Origin: Opisthocomus hoazin
Taxonomy: Eukaryota > Chordata > Aves > Opisthocomiformes > Opisthocomidae
DNA length: 64,000 bases
NCBI RefSeq assembly: GCF_030867145.1
Contig: NC_134422.1
Coordinates: forward strand, 2,200,001-2,264,000
Reading direction: 5' to 3'
The position numbers and the translations under genes are program-made. The notes under the pieces were generated by a model. That model did not search any database, was not told the origin of the DNA, and was given only the letters and a program-made list of their open reading frames with translations. Shown here piece by piece: positions 59,801 to 64,000 of the stretch. Position 1 is the first letter of the stretch. The number at the start of each line of letters is the position of its first letter.

Positions 59801-62800
59801 AGATCCCAAAGACTTGATCTTGTCTATCTGCTGTGTCTGTTTCTTTCTTTTTGCAAGAAGAAAATGATCTTTTTGCATAACTATTCTCCTTTGACCTGCT
59901 TTCACATCATTCAATGACATCATTAGGAGCCCTGGCCCTGTGACCTGCGTCTTCAACACAGCTTCGGCAAGGAGAACATTTCTACCCTTTGGTTTTAGTT
60001 GCCGATTGTCCCACCTGAAAACTCCCCTGATGCCAGTGGAGGTTATGCATGTAGAACAGAAGCAACAGGAGCCCCACTCTTCCAGTTCCTCTGGAGAATA
60101 ATTACATGAGTTTGATGTAGAGATCAGCCAATCAGTTAATTCCTTGTGGTTTTTTTTAGGTTGGGTGATGCATAGTAAGCATAGTGGGTAATCCTGGTAG
60201 GAAAAGTGTCACTGGTTTTCACTCTTGAGGGTGGTTCCTGTGTAAGAACCGAGCAACGTTTTACTGGATAAGAGAGGTGAAAAATGCTTATCATAAAATG
60301 ATGATTTGTAGTTATAAAGCAAGTAATTTTTTTTTTTTCGTTATTCCTAGGTGGTCACTGAGATCACTGAGACCCTTAGCACAGACTTCACAGGTCCTAG
60401 AACTACCACCTATACTGTTGAGCATGAAAAACCTGCTGTTGAGGATGCAGCACCTCCAGTCAGAAAGAAGATAATTCGGACAAAAGTGGACCCATCTAAG
60501 TTTTTGACACCTTACCTCCAACACAGTAATAAAATGAAGGACCTATTCAGTGAGGTAATTTGTCCCATGTCTTTTATTTCTCAAGGAACACCAACTTTAA
60601 AAATATTCGACAGGTATTAGTGTAAAGTTTCATACTACCATTTTGGCTCCTGTACTTCATTTCATGACGTGTTTTAGTGTGATTTGCTTCTTGGAATTAG
60701 CCAATCTCTTGCCCATTTCCTGTTTAAGGGCATTAGGTAATCATTAGGCACGAAAAGTGGCTTGAGGCAGATGGCTGAAGATTGTAAGAGGTGTCAGTTA
60801 GTAGGACTCCTGCGCTATCTGACTTGGATGTCTGAGTGAGGGAAGGTAATGGGGGCTAATGTCTATCGGATAGCAAACCTCAATATTTTTCATAATGGTA
60901 AATTTCTATATACCTCTGTATATATCCAAGAAAAATCCTAGTGCACAGTATATACGAACAAGCACCAACCTAAATCTGTTGTACAGGATACCAAAGTTTA
61001 GTAAACCAATACTGTACGACATTGTAAAAAGTGGAAAACAACTGCTCTGCACAGATGTAGATGGTATCAGATCTCTTTTCCTAAATTTTAATGTATATTA
61101 CCTACCAGCGTTCACTGCTAAAGGATTACATGAGATCGTAGGTCTAGGACTGCTACCCTCAACCACATATTTTCCTTATCTTTGGTCACTGAAACAAATA
61201 ACTGTAAATTGGTCAATACTAAGCTCCTAAAGAAAGTATGATCAATTAGAGGTGATCTAAACCAGGATAAAGTTAGAAATGTTTTTTTTTTCTTCTATTG
61301 TGTCAGATGGAAGAAAGTCAGCTGCCTAAAATAAGCAGAAGTCTGCAAATGTAACTGAGTAATGCTAGTTTGTATTCCTGAATAATCTACCCCAAATTCC
61401 TATGCGAACCAGAAATACAAATTTATAATTGCTACAAATTTCTGCCAGAGCTTTAGGATATGTCTTAATAATATTTGTCATTATTTTCTTTCAGAACAAA
61501 TACAAAGAAAAATATAGAAAAGAAAAAGGAAAGCCATATGCTTCCACAATTGATACACCTGAAATTCGGAGAATCAAGAAAGTGCAAGACCAGCTTAGTG
61601 AGGTAGGTAACAATTGTTGTAAGAAATAATATTTACTGCATGGTAAAGAAGCAAATTGAGCCAAAATTTTAAACGTTAGATAAGAAGTGATTATTTTTTG
61701 ATGATATTGTGATAAGGCAATCTGAACGTTTGGCAGAAACTTTATCAGATTACAAGAGCGAGGAACGCAGAGTATATGACAAATTTGAGTTCTGCTATGT
61801 AGGTTGGAATTTAGGCCTTTCAGGAAGGGAGATGTGATGGTTCCTTTCCAGCTGAATAATAGCCCTGCTTCATTGTGCCTGAAGAGGTGTGACAATTTCT
61901 GATCAGAAGTTACAGGCACAGGAGATGATGGTGATGCCCATATCACTGAATATGAAGATTCCATGACCTACAGTCATCATGAATGATGTACCTGATGATT
62001 TTTGTTTAGGTTAAGTTGTGCACGGGGTAAACAACCATAGAATTTTGTTTTTAAAAATGTGCTTAAATATTTTTGTTTTCATAAAGCTGCCAAAAGTCAA
62101 TTTCTTAAAGAAATACTGGAAAAATTATGCTTAGATTCTCCAAGTGTTGCAAAATGAACTTCTGTACATCTTGTCACTTACTAAGGGATTTTCCAAGATG
62201 TGTTATCCCCTCTGTGTGACTTCCACTCTGTGATCTGCCTTTGAAAGCTAGCCCAAGTGCAATTGCCCCACTGATGCAGTGCCTCTAGTTCTGGAAGGTA
62301 GCTCATCCTCCCCTCTTTCTTTTAAGCAGCTCTAGTCTACCTTTCAGCAATACACCTCACAGTCTGGGAAACTGAAATTCACCTACAAAGGCTTTTTTTT
62401 TCTTTGTACAGTAAATAGGGAGAGTTGGGTCCCTAGGAACGGGAATCCCAAAAGTGGAGAGGGTAGTCACCTAACCTCACCGGTGTTCAGGAGAAGAGTG
62501 TGTGTTAAATTCCACTCCACTCCTGACTTGGCATGTATTGAGGAATGCGATGTAGCAATCCATGTGCTGGTGCTGACTGAGCCTGCTGTCAAGCTGGGAG
62601 TGGTGTAACCACGTTAGGACGGTTTTGTACCCAAGCTGCTGGTTTGCCATGGTAAAGCGGCTGTGTTGCTTTTGGCACTACAGCTAGAGTTTGTGTGGTA
62701 ACGGACTGTGAAATTGAGGTGTGCTGCATAGCATGGGGATCTCCCTGTCTCTGTACAGGGTAGAAGCACTCTGAGAAAGAGCTCTGTGATTACAGAAGGG

Positions 62801-63779
62801 CACTACTTCTAACCTGGATTCGCATCTCCTGAAACTGTCTCAAAGCTGCGTTTCTTTCTCAGTTAATTCACAAATTCCTTTTGTTTCCAAAGGTTTTGAT
62901 TCTAAGGAAAAACTAGTCCTAAATGCTTTATTGAATTCAGGTTTTGGCTCTTTATGGTATTAAGTGTCAACATGTCAATATTCTGCTTTTTTAAATAAAC
63001 TGTCAGGTTTTGTTGTAAGAATAAATGCCTTTTGTTATGCATTGATCTAGGTTAAATACCGCATGGCTGGTGAAGTTGCTAGAACTATTTGCCACATTGA
63101 TGAAAAGGCCAAGGATATAGAACATGCAAAGAAGGTGTCACAGCAAGTGAGCAAGGTGAGCGAGTTCTGACTTTCTGGAAGGGTTGTGAACATTCGTGGA
63201 TTGTGAGGTTACTGATATAAATAAAGTTTTGAGCTCAGGACACTAAAGCAATGTTTATTGAACAGTTTAGAGGCACAGGGAGAGATAGCAGAGAAGTTAA
63301 GGCAAGTAGAAATATCTTAAATGTTTTCAACTGATGTTATCAAATGTCACTGGTTTGAGACTTTCACTTTGAAAAAAATCTTTAGAGTAGGTAGTTTATT
63401 CACAAAAGTGAAGATTTTTCTCATGATAGAGTAACCAAGGTGCTGATATTTCTTTCTAGGTGTTATACAAACAGAACTGGGAAGAGAATAAGGACAAGTA
63501 CCTGCTTCCCCCTGATGCTCCAGAGCTTGTGAATGCAATAAAAAACACAGCAATGTTCAGCAAGGTAAGAAAAAAAAAAAAAAAAATCACAGGCCTTGGT
63601 AGCTGAAGTGCAAGAAGCATTCCAAGTCAGAGATTAATTCGTAATGAGTATTCTGGCATTTTCCTGTTTTTTAGAAACTCTATACTGAAGAGTGGGAAGG
63701 AGACAAATCCTTATTCTATCCATACAATGACAGTCCAGAGCTCAGAAGGGTTGCACAGGCTCAAAAGGCTCTGAGTGAT
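53789..63779 (+). CDS. NEB: NEB, nebulin N-terminus (first seven coding exons, gene continues beyond window)
   Basis: Join of 53789-53821, 57800-57844, 60351-60554, 61495-61602, 63051-63155, 63460-63564 and 63675-63779 gives 235 residues. Nebulin is a giant actin-binding protein that spans skeletal-muscle thin filaments, and its N-terminus reaches the pointed end near tropomodulin (family knowledge). The product starts with an acidic MEEEEYEEVVEYYIEE stretch, then a Thr-rich linker and the KVDPSKFLTPY motif. Simple repeats of about 35 residues follow, with SExKYK-type starts (NKYKEKY, VKYRMAG, VLYKQNW, KLYTEEW). All seven coding exons are phase 0, and the last three are 105 bases each, one nebulin repeat per exon. 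All introns are GT-AG and no break is seen. Residue identity with mammalian nebulin from KVDPSKF onward is high from memory. The final exon ends at LSD before the right edge. Confidence 0.97.
55248..55399 (+). repeat. AT-rich tandem repeat (GAATATATA type)
   Basis: Degenerate units of 'atagaatatatatagga' and 'atacagaatatatatagga' are arrayed head to tail. The best-preserved part is two copies of a unit of about 34 bases at 55331-55390, ending in a pure (AT) run. It probably grew by slippage. Confidence 0.9.
55965..56185 (+). promoter_or_regulatory. CpG island with three YY1-like sites inside NEB
   Basis: This is one of the strongest CpG clusters of the window. Motifs of the type GCCGCCATCTTG occur at 56015-56026 (perfect), 56053-56064 (GGCGCCATCGTG) and 56067-56078 (GCCGCCATCTGG). 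YY1 binds the core GCCATnTT (known). The island directly abuts the 5' end of a decayed CR1 that starts at about 56190. It may be the CR1 5' UTR promoter or a host promoter. No TATA box is seen. Confidence 0.6.
56190..57440 (+). mobile_element. Decayed CR1 LINE keeping its 5' half (ORF1, endonuclease, partial RT)
   Basis: Read on the + strand with several frameshifts. From 56208 KEEVSWLCTIRERE matches the conserved EEVSxLxxIRExE helix of CR1 ORF1. From 56417 GRKLMVSGNRRK followed by ADLPLQSRCSVL matches the end of that region. From 56534 VVVMGSFNPPTSICW matches the CR1 endonuclease VMGDFNxPxICW. From 56816 TIPDFRRVDLGL, and then VPGNWKKM and ILLEAISK, match the EN-RT linker and RT. From 57182 VNVAYLDYCRKTSETVS matches the [14 protein letters not shown] block. 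Similarity ends near 57440, and the FADD box and the 3' tail are absent. Stops and frame changes throughout show it is dead. Large pieces are missing between ORF1 and the endonuclease and between endonuclease and RT. It is much older than the copy at 22963. Confidence 0.85.
57800..57844 (+). CDS. NEB: NEB coding exon 2
   Basis: This exon of 15 codons encodes YYIEETIIEEGEPHE, continuing the acidic N-terminal block. The acceptor ends at 57799 and donor gtaaag starts at 57845. Confidence 0.92.
57845..60350 (+). other. NEB: NEB intron after coding exon 2
   Basis: AT-rich intron of 2.5 kb with no repeat family recognised. It ends in a T-rich tract and ttattcctag. Confidence 0.9.
60351..60554 (+). 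CDS. NEB: NEB coding exon 3 (Thr-rich linker and KVDPSKF)
   Basis: This exon of 68 codons opens with VVTEITETLSTDF, continues through TTTYTVEHEKPAVEDAAPP and basic VRKKIIRT, and ends with KVDPSKFLTPY and KMKDLFSE. The Thr/Pro/Ala linker is the least conserved part of the nebulin N-terminus compared with mammals as I remember it. Donor gtaatt starts at 60555. Confidence 0.95.
60555..61494 (+). other. NEB: NEB intron after coding exon 3
   Basis: AT-rich intron of 0.94 kb. A 111-codon open frame (60895-61230) lies inside it but resembles no known protein. The acceptor is ttctttcag. Confidence 0.9.
61495..61602 (+). CDS. NEB: NEB coding exon 4 (first simple repeat)
   Basis: This exon of 36 codons starts with NKYKEKYRKEKGKPYAS and runs through DTPEIRRIKKVQDQLSE. 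It is the first nebulin-type repeat with the K-Y-K and DTPE-x-RRIK signature. Donor gtaggt starts at 61603. Confidence 0.96.
61603..63050 (+). other. NEB: NEB intron after coding exon 4
   Basis: Intron of 1.45 kb of unique AT-rich DNA with no repeat recognised. The acceptor is attgatctag. Confidence 0.9.
63051..63155 (+). CDS. NEB: NEB coding exon 5 (nebulin repeat)
   Basis: This exon of 35 codons encodes VKYRMAGEVARTICH through DEKAKDIEHAKKVSQQVSK. It is one full nebulin simple repeat. Donor gtgagc starts at 63156. Confidence 0.96.
63460..63564 (+). CDS. NEB: NEB coding exon 6 (nebulin repeat)
   Basis: This exon of 35 codons encodes VLYKQNWEENKDKYLLPPD and ends with NTAMFSK, a repeat with the typical PPDAPELV centre. 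Intron donors and acceptors are canonical. The preceding intron (63156-63459) is only 304 bases. Confidence 0.96.
63675..63779 (+). CDS. NEB: NEB coding exon 7 (nebulin repeat, last in window)
   Basis: This exon of 35 codons encodes KLYTEEWEGDKSLFYPYND and ends with QAQKALSD. Donor gtaagt starts at 63780, so the gene continues past the window. The preceding intron (63565-63674) is only 110 bases. Confidence 0.96.
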
Positions 63780-64000
63780 GTAAGTATGAAAGCCTAATTG
63801 ACAGCTGGGCTACAGTGTAACTTGGTAGACATCGTGGTGGACTTTAACTAGATATAAAAACTTCATACTGGAACAGAAAATAAAAGTGCGTAGGTATGCA
63901 CTGATAGATAGCTCTGATAATAGTGTGATTTCAACTGAAAAATACGTACTCTGTGTTAGAGTATAAATCTGTTGGCAGTTTGATGCTGAATTATGAATGA
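63780..64000 (+). other. NEB: NEB intron 7, 5' part
   Basis: AT-rich DNA from the donor gtaagt to the window end. No exon or repeat is seen. Confidence 0.85.

Overview
The window is nuclear DNA of a bird. Two things show this. First, it holds several CR1 (chicken repeat 1) LINE copies with the avian octamer tail (ATTCTGTG repeats, read on the minus strand at 9627, 12636 and 22963). Second, it holds exons of three neighbouring vertebrate genes, all on the + strand: CACNB4, ARL5A and NEB. This is the same gene order and orientation as on human 2q23, which I know from memory and did not compute. The species cannot be named from what is visible. No prokaryotic, CRISPR, tRNA or rRNA feature was seen. 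Layout: 1-1890 is the end of the last CACNB4 intron. 1891-2151 is the terminal coding exon of CACNB4, the beta-4 subunit of voltage-gated calcium channels. An AT-rich 3' UTR and downstream stretch follow, with candidate poly(A) signals up to about 8.7 kb. 8.7-13.3 kb is intergenic and carries a CpG-rich block (9290-9590) and three minus-strand CR1 tails. 13.5-14.05 kb is a strong CpG island that holds the ARL5A start. ARL5A is complete: six coding exons (13822-13867, 16091-16151, 19237-19384, 20798-20881, 25564-25715, 26238-26286) encode 179 residues. Its introns hold a five-copy minisatellite (14.08-14.42 kb), a CR1 3' piece and a 5'-truncated CR1 with an open reverse-transcriptase frame (22.96-24.98 kb, antisense). 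The ARL5A 3' UTR starts at 26287 and has several alternative poly(A) signals. 34.4-52.2 kb is long intergenic DNA without a recognisable coding exon. It has a few CpG or GC patches, one with a CCAAT box, an RFX X-box-like motif and a splice donor (38.03-38.15 kb). A candidate muscle promoter and non-coding first exon of nebulin lies at about 52.22-52.40 kb. Coding exons 1-7 of NEB follow (53789-63779, 235 residues), all in phase 0, and the gene runs off the right edge. Functionally the three genes are neighbours and not a pathway: a calcium-channel subunit, an ARF-like GTPase of the trans-Golgi network, and the giant thin-filament ruler of skeletal muscle. No new gene system of a bacterial defence type is present. 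The most unusual structure is in the first coding intron of NEB: a dense CpG island with three YY1-like sites, joined to a decayed CR1 that keeps its 5' half (ORF1, endonuclease, part of the RT) and lacks its 3' end, the reverse of normal LINE truncation.
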